Shown here piece by piece: positions 1 through 6,514 of a stretch of 11,265 nt of DNA. The first letter of the stretch is position 1; the number at the start of each line of letters is the position of its first letter. The notes beneath the pieces were generated by a model that did no database searches, was not told the origin of the DNA, and worked only from the letters and a program-made list of their open reading frames with translations. Made by a program: the position numbers and the translations under genes. This stretch comes from Candidatus Dojkabacteria bacterium (lineage in GTDB: Bacteria; Patescibacteriota; Dojkabacteria; SC72; JAFGCJ01), in contig JAQVGB010000030.1 in NCBI GenBank assembly GCA_028696915.1, positions 1-11,265 of the forward strand. Direction: 5' to 3'.

Positions 1-439
1 AGCTCGTGTTTTGGCCGCCCTTGAGAAGGCAGGAGTGTCGGTTCAGGAGCTTACGTCGATGAAAGAAGAAGATATCAAGCAGATCAAGGGTATTGGGAAA
101 GTCGCGCTTGAAGAGATCATGACGTTCATTGCGGCACAGTCTGCTGTACCGTCAGTTGGACAGGACAAGAGCGAAGAAACTACTGAAGAAAAAGCGTCCG
201 AAGACAAAGGTGGTGCAAAAGAGACTTCAGAAAGCGCATCGGTGGAAAAACCTGCGAAAAAAACAGAAGCAGGCGCGCCGGCGGAACCCGAAGTTAAAGA
301 ATCGGCGGAAGAACCGACAGAGGAAGTAGCAGAAGGAAGTTCAACTGAGCCGGAGAACCCTGATGGACCAGTCGATGAAGAAGACCGCACGGGCGGGAAA
401 AACAGCCCGGAAAACCCGGATACAGCAGAAACCAAATAA
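1..439 (+). CDS. nusA: NusA C-terminal fragment (HhH motif plus acidic tail), 5' end outside window
   Basis: The open frame enters from the left edge (first full codon at base 2) and stops with TAA at 437-439. The first ~45 residues form a helix-hairpin-helix unit (LEKAGVSVQEL, then IKGIGKVALEEI), as in the C-terminal repeats of transcription elongation factor NusA, which binds RNA polymerase and nascent RNA. The remaining ~100 residues are a low-complexity tail rich in Glu, Lys, Pro and Ser, probably disordered. The NTD, S1 and KH domains would lie upstream and cannot be seen. The NusA call rests mainly on context, since nusA-ylxR-infB is a standard bacterial order. The RNA polymerase alpha C-terminal domain has a similar HhH fold and is the main alternative. 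The end overlaps ylxR by 77 bp in another frame, suggesting co-transcription and coupled translation. Confidence 0.75.
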   Translation, partial: ARVLAALEKAGVSVQELTSMKEEDIKQIKGIGKVALEEIMTFIAAQSAVPSVGQDKSEETTEEKASEDKGGAKETSESASVEKPAKKTEAGAPAEPEVKESAEEPTEEVAEGSSTEPENPDGPVDEEDRTGGKNSPENPDTAETK

Positions 440-791
440 GACAGCCGCAGAGCGTAGCTGTGTCGCGTGCCGGAAGAAATTCCCGAAGCACGAAATGATA
501 CGGCTTGTACTGAAAGATGGCCGTCCGTTCATCGATAGCGATGGAAGAAGGGGTGGACGCGGAGTCAATATCTGTCCGCAGGAGCAGTGCTTTGAGCAGG
601 CTGTCAAAAAGAACCTTTTTTCACGGGCGTGGAAGAAGCCGGTATCCGCATCTCTCTGGGACCGGGTACGTGAGGAATTCCGGAAGGAAGCGGCGCAAAA
701 GGTGTTTCGGAAAGGGAGCCAAACCGTTATCTTGCGGGTAAGGGATACAAGGACAAAGGATACTAATAGGGAACAAAATTCACAAAAATAA
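363..791 (+). CDS. ylxR: YlxR/DUF448 family RNA-binding protein
   Basis: This 142-residue protein has the YlxR core at about residues 30-95. It shows RSCVACRKKF (C33, C36), then MIRLVLKDGRPFIDSDGRRG and GRGVNICPQEQC (C71, C76), then AVKKNLFSRAWK. YlxR is a small basic RNA-binding protein encoded between nusA and infB; in Bacillus subtilis (RnpM) it is reported to bind RNase P RNA. Here the core is flanked by a Lys/Arg-rich N-terminal extension of ~30 residues and a charged C-terminal extension, making it longer than the usual ~90-100 residues. The ATG at 363 is chosen because GGAG lies at 352-355, 7 nt upstream. ATG 375 is possible but lacks a comparable site. The start lies within nusA, so translation is probably coupled. 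infB begins 9 nt after the stop. Family is certain; the exact start is less so. Confidence 0.9.
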   Translation: MDQSMKKTARAGKTARKTRIQQKPNKTAAERSCVACRKKFPKHEMIRLVLKDGRPFIDSDGRRGGRGVNICPQEQCFEQAVKKNLFSRAWKKPVSASLWDRVREEFRKEAAQKVFRKGSQTVILRVRDTRTKDTNREQNSQK

Positions 792-800
792 CGAGTGCAT

Positions 801-2399
801 ATGGCAAAAACGACTAAAACAACTAAAACAACAAAGCAATACAGACCTCCAATTGTTGCTCTACTGGGACATGTCGATCATGGGAAAACGACGATCCTCG
901 ACAGCATCAAGAAGTCGGCGATCGCGGAAGGAGAGGAAGGCGGTATCACCCAGGGAATTGCGGCATATACCGTGACGCACGATGGGAAAGATATTACCTT
1001 CGTCGATACACCGGGGCATGAGGCCTTCGACCTGATGCGCTCCCGCGGTGGCATGGTCGCAGATGTGGTCCTTTTGATTGTGGCCGCTGACGATAGTGTG
1101 AAGCCGCAGACGAAGGAGTCGATCGGGATTATTAAAAATCTTGGCAGACCGTGCATCATAGTGATCAACAAAGTGGATATCTCTGGCGTCAATGTGGAAA
1201 AGGTCAAGCGTGATCTCGTCGCGGAAGAGCTTGTTCCTGAGTCGATGGGCGGTCAGGTGCCGGTCGTGGAAGTTTCTGGCAAGACCGGGAAAGGGATCCC
1301 TGATCTTTTGGAAATGATCCAGCTGGTCAGTGAGATGTCGAAAGTCGGCCATAGAGCTCCGGCGAAGGGATCGGGGGGTGAGGCGGTTGTGCTTGAATCA
1401 TACAAGGATACGCGTCTTGGGTATGTCGCCAGTGTAGTCGTGACGGCGGGCGAGTTCAGGAAGGGCTCGTATATGAAATACCGTGATGAATCTGGGGAGA
1501 ATTGGATTTCTGAAAAAATTCGTGGGTTTATCAGTGATACCGGCGAACAGCGTGATGTTGTGATGGAAGGATATGGGGCGCGGGTGCTTGGCCTAAAAAA
1601 CGTCGTCCCACTGGGAAAGCAAATGTATTGTGTCGAAGAACCGAAGGTGGATATCGAGACTGCTCCTGTGCCTCAAAAACAGACGGAACCGGTGAGTGAT
1701 GATCAGACTGATACCCCAGTAGAAGACTCGACCGAAACAGCCGATAGCGATTTGCTCTCCATGCTGATAGCGACCCAGGAAGCCGAGGGAGAAAGCGAGA
1801 AAAATGAACTGAACGTTATCGTGAAAGCAAACGCCCGTGGAACACTTGATGCGATCAGAAAGTCGCTTGAACCATCGATCAAAGAACGACTGATCTCGAT
1901 CATTCATGCCGATGTCGGGGATATCACCGTCAGCGATATCGAACGCGCGGAGAGCGTCAAGGCAATTGTCATTGGATTCCGTGTCGGCATCGATCCGGTT
2001 GCCGATACCATGGCGAAGAAGAGCCGCATTCTTGCGAAGGTCTATCAAATTATCTATGAGCTGGTCGACGAAATTGAGGAGGCGGCGGCCGCGCTTCAAC
2101 TTCCCGATGAATCTGAGGTGCAGATGGGATCGGCGGAGGTCCGCAAGCTATTTGTATTGTCGAACGGATCAAAAGTGCTTGGACTTCGAGTGCAGAGCGG
2201 TGAGCTTAAGCATGGCGGCAAGTGCAGGATTGTTCGTAACGGGGAAGCGGTCGCTGAAGGGAAAATCCTTTCGATGAAGTGCGAAAAGGAGCAGATCCAG
2301 ACGGCGGGCAAGGGCACGGACTGCGGGGTGGTGATGGATGCCAGTTCGGACGTAGAGGAAGGGGACGTTCTCGAGTGCTACCGGATTGTCAAACGGTAA
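801..2399 (+). CDS. infB: Translation initiation factor IF-2, short form without N-terminal domains
   Basis: IF-2 is the GTPase that brings fMet-tRNA to the 30S subunit and promotes 50S joining. The 532 residues start almost directly at the G domain: G1 GHVDHGKTT (23-31), G2 GGITQGIAAY (47-56), G3 VDTPGHEAF (68-76), G4 NKVD (123-126), G5 SGK (159-161). A beta-barrel domain II follows (~187-275), then an acidic linker (~276-310), domain III from ELNVIVKA, and the tRNA-binding domain IV at the end. E. coli IF-2 is ~890 residues; the IF2_N region is absent. The G2 His of the usual GGITQHIGA is Gly. In domain IV several positions normally linked to fMet-tRNA binding differ: L462 for Cys, C494-E495 for Arg-Tyr, and D507 for Glu. 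ATG 801 is preferred over GTG 795 because it gives MAKTTK directly; GAG sits at 793-795. Confidence 0.95.
   Translation: MAKTTKTTKTTKQYRPPIVALLGHVDHGKTTILDSIKKSAIAEGEEGGITQGIAAYTVTHDGKDITFVDTPGHEAFDLMRSRGGMVADVVLLIVAADDSVKPQTKESIGIIKNLGRPCIIVINKVDISGVNVEKVKRDLVAEELVPESMGGQVPVVEVSGKTGKGIPDLLEMIQLVSEMSKVGHRAPAKGSGGEAVVLESYKDTRLGYVASVVVTAGEFRKGSYMKYRDESGENWISEKIRGFISDTGEQRDVVMEGYGARVLGLKNVVPLGKQMYCVEEPKVDIETAPVPQKQTEPVSDDQTDTPVEDSTETADSDLLSMLIATQEAEGESEKNELNVIVKANARGTLDAIRKSLEPSIKERLISIIHADVGDITVSDIERAESVKAIVIGFRVGIDPVADTMAKKSRILAKVYQIIYELVDEIEEAAAALQLPDESEVQMGSAEVRKLFVLSNGSKVLGLRVQSGELKHGGKCRIVRNGEAVAEGKILSMKCEKEQIQTAGKGTDCGVVMDASSDVEEGDVLECYRIVKR
807..833 (+). repeat. Three 9-bp repeats at the start of infB (Lys-Thr-Thr x3)
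   Basis: Three units of AAA ACN ACN encode KTTKTTKTT right after the first two codons of IF-2. The array is A-rich and in frame, so slippage would change the number of KTT units without breaking the frame. An A-rich early coding region also keeps the mRNA open around a start with a weak ribosome-binding site. The functional reading is inference. Confidence 0.7.
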
Positions 2400-2414
2400 T
2401 TTTCAAGCTATAAT
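2386..2414 (+). promoter_or_regulatory. Sigma70-type promoter for the DHH gene, inside the end of infB
   Basis: TTGTCA at 2386-2391 (5 of 6 to TTGACA) is followed after exactly 17 bp by a perfect TATAAT at 2409-2414. The -35 box lies in the last sense codons of infB and the -10 just after its stop. Transcription would start near 2421, giving a leader of about 16 nt before ATG 2437. This is the best promoter match seen in the window. Confidence 0.65.
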
Positions 2415-2436
2415 AACCCATTATAGGTTTTCCACG

Positions 2437-3780
2437 ATGACGCTATTGCAGGATGCATATGCACAAGCAAAGGATATACTGAACCGTTCTGAGAAGCTCT
2501 TGATTTGTGTGAACAACAGGGCTTCGTTTGATACGCATCTTGCCGCGGCGGCTCTTTTAAAAGCAATGCAGGGGAAAGGAAAAAGCGCCTCTATTTGTAT
2601 GAACGGCGACCTGATCCTTAAGCACAAACAGGCCTTCGACGATCTCGGTGTTGATTACGAGGCAGAACCCCAGCCGCTCAATTATGTGATCGCGATTGAT
2701 CACGCCGGTGGCGATATCGAGAAAGTCAGCTATGACGACAAGGATGGAAAGTTCTACCTCTACATCACTCCGGTGAAAGGAACAAGCACGTTTGATTTCA
2801 AACGGGTTTCGTTCAAGGAGGGAGGTGGACAGGCAGATGCGCTTGTGGTGTTTGGGATGCGCTCATTGCAATGGATGGAGAGCGTGTACGAACAGAACAA
2901 AGAGCTGTTCGATACGATTCCGGTCATCAATATCAATAACCTGACCGGAACACAGGAGTTCGGTACGGTCAAGCTGGTCGATACGCAGTCTTCTATTGCT
3001 GAGATGGTGTACGAGCTTATCCGGAACGATTCCTTCCCATCTGCGGACGAAACGGCGGGGATTTTGCTTCTGGGCTTGCTTGATCATCTTCAGCCGCTCC
3101 AGCGCGGCGATTACAAGATTGCGAGTGTCGACACACTGACATCCCTTGTGCACACCGGTGCGGATTTGAAAAAAGCATTCGCTTTGCTGTATCATAGCAG
3201 GTCTTTTGAGAACTTCACGGTGGTCCAGCGGATTATGAGCAATGTGAAGATGGACCAGGACCGCGAACTGGCATGGGCGACCGTTTCGGCGTTCGACCTG
3301 TCACAATGCGGGGTGAACCGTGAGAATTTCGTTTTGGATGGACGCATAGTCTTCAATATATGCAGAGACTTTAAGGCGGCTTTCGTCCTGTACGAAATTC
3401 AGGAGGGAGAAATTGTGGTTGAGTTCGAATCGAACGATCCTGAACGGCTGAATGCGAAGGACGTGCTTTCGCCGTACAAGGTATCGGGAAACGGTGCGAG
3501 AGTGTTCTTTACGATCCGGGATAAAACCCTTGCGGAGCTTGAACAGGACCTGCTGACGCTGATATCGCCGAAAGTAGGTGGAGAAGCAGGCAGATCCGAG
3601 CGACCCACGCCAAGAAGAGACAAAGGAGAAAACCAGGAAAAAGGCGGTAATAAAAAGGAATCAGCGATTGTTCTCGGGAACGAAGAGGATTCGTCCGACG
3701 CAAATGTCGGACCACAAGAACCTTCGGAAACGGGGAGAAGCGGACTGGTGACCCCTCCGCCCGTCAACCCTCGCGAGTAA
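2437..3780 (+). CDS. NrnA-like DHH/DHHA1 family protein, probably a pseudoenzyme
   Basis: This 447-residue protein occupies the slot where many bacteria encode NrnA, a Mn-dependent nanoRNase/pAp phosphatase. The fold is recognisable: an N-terminal LICVNN...FDTHLAAAALLKAM segment, NINNLTGTQEFG then VDTQSSIAEMVYELI (163-195), ILLLGLLDHLQP (209-220), VDTLTSLVHTGADL (231-244), and a DHHA1-like C-terminal part to ~375. The hallmark residues are not. The IDHH motif reads I166-N167-N168-L169, the usual PDGD reads FDTH (31-34), the Asp strand reads VVFG (137-140), and the GGGGH loop reads SGNG (350-353). Residues ~91-135 look like an extra beta-rich insertion, and ~380-447 is a low-complexity charged tail. 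The ATG at 2437 is preferred because it follows a strong promoter; upstream in-frame TTG 2386 lies in the -35 box. The Shine-Dalgarno is weak (AGG at 2425-2427). A different activity cannot be excluded. Confidence 0.75.
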   Translation: MTLLQDAYAQAKDILNRSEKLLICVNNRASFDTHLAAAALLKAMQGKGKSASICMNGDLILKHKQAFDDLGVDYEAEPQPLNYVIAIDHAGGDIEKVSYDDKDGKFYLYITPVKGTSTFDFKRVSFKEGGGQADALVVFGMRSLQWMESVYEQNKELFDTIPVININNLTGTQEFGTVKLVDTQSSIAEMVYELIRNDSFPSADETAGILLLGLLDHLQPLQRGDYKIASVDTLTSLVHTGADLKKAFALLYHSRSFENFTVVQRIMSNVKMDQDRELAWATVSAFDLSQCGVNRENFVLDGRIVFNICRDFKAAFVLYEIQEGEIVVEFESNDPERLNAKDVLSPYKVSGNGARVFFTIRDKTLAELEQDLLTLISPKVGGEAGRSERPTPRRDKGENQEKGGNKKESAIVLGNEEDSSDANVGPQEPSETGRSGLVTPPPVNPRE

Positions 3781-3788
3781 GCAAGGTG

Positions 3789-3817
3789 TTGCGCGCTTAA
3801 TTCATGTGTGTTAGAGT
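3789..3817 (+). promoter_or_regulatory. Possible promoter just upstream of rpsO
   Basis: TTGCGC at 3789-3794 (3 of 6) and TAGAGT at 3812-3817 (4 of 6) are spaced 17 bp apart, and TGT precedes the -10 as in extended -10 promoters. The predicted start, near 3824, falls right at the rpsO ATG (3825), so the mRNA would be leaderless. The match is weak and rpsO could instead be read from the promoter at 2386. Confidence 0.3.
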
Positions 3818-3824
3818 GGTTCAT

Positions 3825-4094
3825 ATGGCAATAAGTACAGAAGAAAAAAGGAAAATAATTGAGAAGTACGCCGATCACGAACGGGACACCGGTTCACCTG
3901 AGGTCCAAATTGCGATCTTGACGGAACTGATCACACGGCTCACGGAGCATCTAAAGAAGCATAAGAAGGACAATCACTCCCGCCGCGGGCTTCTTCGCAT
4001 GGTCGGAAAGCGAAGGAGACTTCTCGAGTACCTGAAGAAAAAAGAACCGAAACGCTATGCGGAAGTTGCGAAATCGCTCAAACTGAGCAAGTAG
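3825..4094 (+). CDS. rpsO: 30S ribosomal protein S15
   Basis: The 89-residue product has the standard S15 length and sequence: MAISTEEKRKIIEKYADHE, then DTGSPEVQIAILTELI, HLKKHKKDNHSRRGLL and VGKRRRLLEYLKK. S15 binds the central domain of 16S rRNA early in 30S assembly. ATG 3825 is chosen over the in-frame ATG 3804 because it gives the canonical N-terminus; the longer version would add seven unrelated residues. No convincing Shine-Dalgarno precedes it (only AGAG at 3813-3816). The gene is 44 bp after the DHH gene and 111 bp before pnp. The rpsO-pnp pairing is widely conserved. All expected residues are present and nothing is odd in the protein. Confidence 0.98.
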   Translation: MAISTEEKRKIIEKYADHERDTGSPEVQIAILTELITRLTEHLKKHKKDNHSRRGLLRMVGKRRRLLEYLKKKEPKRYAEVAKSLKLSK

Positions 4095-4105
4095 TTTGGA
4101 GCAGG

Positions 4106-4134
4106 TAGTCAAATTTCCACAAACATCGTATAAT
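4106..4134 (+). promoter_or_regulatory. Promoter for pnp in the rpsO-pnp spacer
   Basis: TAGTCA at 4106-4111 (4 of 6 to the -35 consensus) and a perfect TATAAT at 4129-4134 are separated by 17 bp. Transcription would begin near 4141, leaving a leader of about 65 nt before the pnp ATG at 4206. The box resembles the stronger TTGTCA/TATAAT promoter at 2386. Confidence 0.55.
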
Positions 4135-4143
4135 CGGTTTCAG

Positions 4144-4194
4144 GCGGATGCTACATTCCGCGTTCAGCCTCACGTACCACTAGTTAAATATTTA
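4144..4194 (+). promoter_or_regulatory. pnp mRNA leader: small hairpin and AT palindrome
   Basis: The leader holds a 5-bp hairpin, GCGGA (4144-4148) paired with TCCGC (4157-4161) around an 8-nt loop. Further on is the 10-bp AT-rich palindrome TAAATATTTA at 4185-4194. No Shine-Dalgarno lies between the palindrome and the ATG. In enterobacteria the pnp leader mediates autoregulation through a hairpin, but the structures here are short and any such role is speculation. Confidence 0.3.
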
Positions 4195-4205
4195 CTATCT
4201 CTATC

Positions 4206-6398
4206 ATGGCATCTGTTGCCTCTGAGGTTTTGCATGAGTTTACGTTTAATGGCATTAATTGTTCGTTGAGCACCGGAAAAGTTGCCCGCCGCTCGAATTC
4301 GGCCGTTGTCGGCAGGATGGGGGACACGGTGGTACTGGTTACCGTTGATGTCGGCCAGCCGATCGAAGGGACGGACTTTTTCCCGCTCCAGGTCGAGTAC
4401 ATAGAGCGTATGTACGCCGGCGGTATCATTTCCTCGTCACGGTTTATTAAACGTGAGGGATTTCCCTCGCAGGGTGCGACTTTGGCCGCCCGCATGCTTG
4501 ACCGTTCGATCCGAAGCAGGTTTCCCAGCGATTACCGCAACGAAGTGATGATCGTGTTGACGGTCCTCAGCTACGACGCGAAAAACGATCCTGTCATTAT
4601 TGGGTTTAGCGCGATTTCGGCGGCACTCATGGCATCGTCCGTTCCGTTCAAGGGCCCGATCGCCGGTGTCCGGGTCGGATATGACGGGGAGAACGTGTAC
4701 AACGCACCTGAGGATGTAGAAGTGAAGGGATATGAAAACGGCACGAAAATGAATTTTGTGTTGGGAACCGACGGTGAAGTGGTCACGATGATCGATGCCG
4801 ACGGGCAGGAAGTTCCCGAAGATATCATTGTCGAGGGAATGAAGTTTGGCGTGGAAGCATCGAAGGAATTTGTGGATGCACAGACCGAATTTCTCAAAAA
4901 GATCGAAGAGGCCGGTGGTCATCTGGTGAAAGGTGAGTACAAGTCGTTTGCCGTTCCCCAGGATCTTCTGGGCGAGGTCAGGAAACTGAAGCCAGAGGTC
5001 GAAAAAGCGCTTGGTCACGACTCGCTTTCAGAAAAGCACGCAGAGCTTTCGCTTCTTGAAGAGCGGCTCTATGCTGACTACGAGGGCAAATATTCGAAGG
5101 CAGACCTGAAGGCGGGACTGGATTATGTCGTCAAAGAGCTTGTCCGTGAGTGGGTGCTCAAAGAGAAGAAACGTACGGACGACCGCGCGTTCGACGAGGT
5201 ACGGAAGATCGAAATTGAAGTCGATGTCCTGCCCCGTGCTCACGGGTCGGCGCTGTTCACCCGGGGCGGCACGCAGGCGCTGTCCGCCGCAACTCTCGGT
5301 TCCGGTCGGCAGGAGCAATTGATCGAAGGTATGGAAGGAGAAGGGACGAGACGGTATATGCATCACTACAACGCCCCCGACTTTTCGGTTGGGCAGGTTG
5401 GAAGATACCGGTATATGCCGAAACGACGTGAAATAGGGCACGGTGCGCTTGCGGAAAAGGCGCTTGCGGTGGTTATGCCGTCGCAGGACGACTTCCCATA
5501 CACTGTCCGTGTCGTCAGCGACATTATGTCGATGGAAGGATCGAGCTCGATGGCTTCCGTGTGCGGCTCGACGCTCGCGCTTATGGATGCAGGTGTACCG
5601 ATCACCAAGCCGGTTGCCGGTATTGCGATGGGTGTCGTCACCTCCGATGATCTCAAAGAGTACGAAGTTCTCACCGATATCTCCGAGTTCGAGGATCCCT
5701 ATGGCGACATGGACTTCAAGGTTGCAGGTACAGCTGACGGGATTACGGCAATTCAGATGGATAACAAGCGCAGCGGTCTTCCCGTGGAAATTTTCGAGAA
5801 GGCACTGGAGGCGGCGAAAAAGGCGCGTCTGCATATCCTTGGCCAGATGAACGACGTGATTTCAACACCTCGTGAAGATCTTTCGGAATTTGCGCCGAAG
5901 ATCGAGATCGTGCGTATTCCGCCCGAGAGGATTGGTGAGCTGATCGGTCCGGGAGGTAAGATCATTAAAGGAATTATCGAAAAGACCGGTGCGGACATCG
6001 ATGTGACCGACGACGGCCGTGTGTCGATTTCTTCGGTGGATGCTGAGAGTCGCAACACTGCGAAGGAAATAGTTGAAGGCATGTTCGTCCTGCCGGAGGT
6101 CGGTAAAGTCTACCGTGGAAAAGTCGGCAAAGTGGCTGAGTACGGCGCATTCGTCGATGTGAGCCCCAGTATCTCAGGTCTGGTGCACATATCGGAAATG
6201 AGTGATTCGTTTGTGAAGGATCCCGGTACCCTTGTGAAAGAAGGACAGGAAGTCGACGTTATCTTGCTCGATATCGATGATCGCGGACGTCTCCGCTTCT
6301 CAATGAAGCGTGTGCCAAAGGAAGGACAGACTGAAGCGAAATCTGACAAAAAAGATGATGTGAAAACGGAATCAACTGACGAACCGGAAGAAGAATAA
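4206..6398 (+). CDS. pnp: Polyribonucleotide nucleotidyltransferase (PNPase)
   Basis: PNPase degrades RNA 3' to 5' with phosphate, releasing nucleoside diphosphates, and can add tails in reverse. The 730 residues show the full domain order: RNase PH domain 1 (~10-150), helical domain (~240-325), catalytic RNase PH domain 2 (~330-550), KH (~565-625, loop GPGG 581-584) and S1 (~632-702), then an acidic tail. Active-site features are present: PKRREIGHG (405-413), GSSSMASVCG (445-454), and D497 and D503 in EDPYGDMDFKVAG, matching the two catalytic Asp residues of E. coli PNPase. One change is FTRGGTQ (351-357), where most homologues have FTRGETQ. ATG 4206 gives the normal N-terminus, but no Shine-Dalgarno precedes it. 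A separate promoter lies upstream. The enzyme looks complete and active. Confidence 0.97.
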   Translation: MASVASEVLHEFTFNGINCSLSTGKVARRSNSAVVGRMGDTVVLVTVDVGQPIEGTDFFPLQVEYIERMYAGGIISSSRFIKREGFPSQGATLAARMLDRSIRSRFPSDYRNEVMIVLTVLSYDAKNDPVIIGFSAISAALMASSVPFKGPIAGVRVGYDGENVYNAPEDVEVKGYENGTKMNFVLGTDGEVVTMIDADGQEVPEDIIVEGMKFGVEASKEFVDAQTEFLKKIEEAGGHLVKGEYKSFAVPQDLLGEVRKLKPEVEKALGHDSLSEKHAELSLLEERLYADYEGKYSKADLKAGLDYVVKELVREWVLKEKKRTDDRAFDEVRKIEIEVDVLPRAHGSALFTRGGTQALSAATLGSGRQEQLIEGMEGEGTRRYMHHYNAPDFSVGQVGRYRYMPKRREIGHGALAEKALAVVMPSQDDFPYTVRVVSDIMSMEGSSSMASVCGSTLALMDAGVPITKPVAGIAMGVVTSDDLKEYEVLTDISEFEDPYGDMDFKVAGTADGITAIQMDNKRSGLPVEIFEKALEAAKKARLHILGQMNDVISTPREDLSEFAPKIEIVRIPPERIGELIGPGGKIIKGIIEKTGADIDVTDDGRVSISSVDAESRNTAKEIVEGMFVLPEVGKVYRGKVGKVAEYGAFVDVSPSISGLVHISEMSDSFVKDPGTLVKEGQEVDVILLDIDDRGRLRFSMKRVPKEGQTEAKSDKKDDVKTESTDEPEEE

Positions 6399-6514
6399 GC
6401 CTGTGAAGGGAAGAGAGAACGGTGAGGTTCCGGTGTCATCACAGAGTGCCTGTCAGGAACGAATAACGGTGACCGGTTGCGACGTTTAGACAAGAAAAGG
6501 TATAGTTATTGTAT
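6399..6514 (+). other. pnp-lon-like spacer with dispersed inverted repeats
   Basis: This 116-bp gap holds nested complementary pieces: CTGTGA (6401-6406) with TCACAG (6439-6444), GAAC (6417-6420) with GTTC (6427-6430), and GTTCC (6427-6431) with GGAAC (6456-6460). Some pairings exclude each other. None is followed by a T-run, so a classic terminator for pnp is not supported. The right end carries a promoter. Confidence 0.4.
6477..6506 (+). promoter_or_regulatory. Promoter for the Lon-like ATPase
   Basis: TTGCGA at 6477-6482 (4 of 6) and TATAGT at 6501-6506 (5 of 6) are separated by 18 bp. Only 8 nt separate the -10 from ATG 6515, so transcription starting at the normal distance would give a leaderless or nearly leaderless mRNA. 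AAAAGG at 6495-6500 could act as a Shine-Dalgarno only if transcription started further upstream. Confidence 0.45.

Noticed and set aside
2..139. RNA polymerase alpha C-terminal domain as an identity for the first fragment
   Set aside because: The HhH pattern alone would allow it, but position directly upstream of ylxR and infB and the long acidic tail favour NusA.
43..435. 130-codon - strand frame opposite the nusA tail
   Set aside because: Ser/Val/Phe-rich low-complexity product mirrors the Glu/Lys-rich sense strand; no independent support.
3778..3799. Hairpins TAAGC/GCTTA or GCAA/TTGC as a terminator after the DHH gene
   Set aside because: Stems are only 4-5 bp and no T-run follows; the region is better read as part of a promoter.
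3399..3878. 159-codon - strand frame over the end of the DHH gene and the start of rpsO
   Set aside because: The Ser/Pro/Phe-rich composition is the antisense of a charged tail; no motif, and it runs across a well-supported gene boundary.
4095..4140. Terminator after rpsO
   Set aside because: No stable stem with a T-run was found; the stretch is largely occupied by the pnp promoter.
5028..5834. Long open frame of 268 codons on the - strand opposite pnp
   Set aside because: It is antisense to a conserved part of PNPase, shows no recognisable domain, and is explained by codon bias in pnp.
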